Source of the DNA: Campylobacteraceae bacterium
GTDB taxonomy: Bacteria; Campylobacterota; Campylobacteria; Campylobacterales; Sulfurovaceae
Direction of reading: 5' to 3'
Length of the DNA: 15,241 nucleotides
Assembly: GCA_027063105.1 (NCBI GenBank)
Contig: JAMOSL010000050.1
Span: 1 to 15,241, forward strand
Below, piece after piece: positions 14,538-15,241 of this stretch. Both the position numbers and the translations under genes were made by a program. Positions within the stretch are counted from its first letter, which is position 1. Every line of letters starts with the position of its first letter. The notes under the pieces were generated by a model. The model saw nothing but the letters and a program-made list of their open reading frames with translations, was not told the DNA's origin and made no database searches.

Positions 14538-15241
14538 ATGAATCAAGAAATTAATCTACTTTTAGCAAAAGTAAAGCCTGAAATTGAGGGAACTTTTGAG
14601 ATAAGAGTAAACAATAATAATGATAAAAGTTATCTTTTTAATTATATATATGAATATAAACATTGGCAAAATATTATTACTATCTTAGTAACAGATTTAT
14701 TCAAAAAAGAGGATTCTGATTATAGATATTTCTTAGATTATGAAATAATTAGAGCTTGTATTGGTGATACAGCAGGAAGTATAAAAAAGCAAATAAAAAT
14801 TCATTATATTAAAAATAAATATAAAGATAATGAGCTATATAAAAGCCTATTGAAAATTGGAAGAAAACTAAAAATTCATAATTTAGTTATGGTCTTAAGA
14901 CGATTTAAAAAAGATTTTAATAACTATTTCAAAGCTATAAAAGACTATAAATCTAATCCCAATAAATATACAGGTATGCCTAAAATACCAAAACCAAGAA
15001 AAATTTCTGAACTAACAAACTACTCTATCCCATTAGATACGAATAGTTGGAGTACAAAAAAGAATCTTATCGGAATAAACTTAGATAGTAAAATGAGATA
15101 TTTTTATATTGGAAAGATAATTAAAGATGCTAAAGTGTTGGATAAAAAAATTCAATCAGTTTCCATCAAAATGAAAAACAAAGAAATTTATCTTTCCTTC
15201 TCTTATATTAATGAGGAGCAAGTAATAAATGATATATTAGT
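14538..15241 (+). CDS. tnpB: TnpB-like (IS605 OrfB family) RNA-guided nuclease, N-terminal half, cut by the right window edge
   Basis: The frame is open from ATG 14538 to the end of the window: 234 codons with no stop. The block 'FKKDFNNYFKAIKDYKSNP' followed by 'KYTGMPKIPKPRK' matches the conserved OrfB/TnpB segment in which an aromatic/basic helix precedes 'NPxKFxGxPKxPK'. The following beta-rich part ('KIQSVSIKMKNKEIYLSFSY') fits the wedge region that precedes the RuvC domain. The catalytic D/E/D residues and zinc finger would lie beyond the edge and cannot be checked. TnpB proteins are RNA-guided DNA nucleases of IS200/IS605 and IS607 elements. No tnpA is found in the 107 bases upstream. 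The ribosome binding site is weak (AAAAG-rich). Which IS family it belongs to is undetermined. Confidence 0.72.
   Translation, partial: MNQEINLLLAKVKPEIEGTFEIRVNNNNDKSYLFNYIYEYKHWQNIITILVTDLFKKEDSDYRYFLDYEIIRACIGDTAGSIKKQIKIHYIKNKYKDNELYKSLLKIGRKLKIHNLVMVLRRFKKDFNNYFKAIKDYKSNPNKYTGMPKIPKPRKISELTNYSIPLDTNSWSTKKNLIGINLDSKMRYFYIGKIIKDAKVLDKKIQSVSIKMKNKEIYLSFSYINEEQVINDIL

Noticed and set aside
1..15241. Composite transposon flanked by IS elements at both window edges
   Set aside because: The left-edge coding tail is not recognisable as a transposase, and the intervening genes (ppa, manC, wzm/wzt) share the base composition of ordinary chromosomal genes.

Overview
The window is AT-rich throughout. 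It looks like chromosomal DNA of a member of the Campylobacterota (Epsilonproteobacteria), probably a free-living Sulfurimonas/Sulfurovum/Arcobacter-like bacterium. That reading rests on low-GC codon use, a histidine kinase with an 'AHQWKQPLNAL' H-box, an M16 protein that has lost its zinc site, and a NosL-like gene overlapping a cysteine-containing membrane protein. The genus cannot be fixed from the sequence alone.

Layout. (1) 1-855 is a poor, decayed stretch: the end of an unidentified plus-strand gene, one small minus-strand orphan (87-278), and broken reading frames on both strands. (2) 856-2315 is a two-gene plus-strand unit: an eight-or-so-helix membrane protein with a CPFC motif, overlapping by ATGA a membrane-anchored NosL-like protein. 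It is followed by inorganic pyrophosphatase (2352-2870). (3) 2894-13259 is an uninterrupted minus-strand run of six genes read right to left: mannose-1-phosphate guanylyltransferase/phosphomannose isomerase, ABC polysaccharide permease (Wzm type), ABC ATPase with a C-terminal extension (Wzt type), a 1189-residue triple-domain glycosyltransferase, a catalytically dead M16 peptidase homologue, and a membrane histidine kinase. Gaps are 0, -4, 16, 19 and 36 bases, so co-transcription is likely. A 13-bp hairpin separates the run from the convergent ppa gene. (4) 13342-14430 points the other way from the same intergenic region and encodes an exported protein with two DUF4214-like units, a repetitive linker and a CAP domain. 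(5) 14538 to the right edge is the N-terminal half of a TnpB-like transposon nuclease behind a consensus-perfect sigma-70 promoter.

How the genes fit together. The large run reads as an ABC-transporter-dependent (E. coli O8/O9a-like) polysaccharide system. ManC makes GDP-mannose, the triple glycosyltransferase builds a chain, probably mannose-rich, and Wzm/Wzt exports it. The Wzt C-terminal domain predicts a specific chain end, but no capping enzyme, phosphomannomutase or initiating transferase lies in the window. The M16 pseudo-peptidase and the kinase sit downstream in the same run, and their link to the glycan is inferred only from position.

The most interesting new observation is in the divergent CAP protein. 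Its linker is a tandem 12-residue repeat, and every full copy contains E-S-N-T-T. This matches the D/E-X-N-X-S/T acceptor sequon of the Campylobacter PglB N-glycosylation system.
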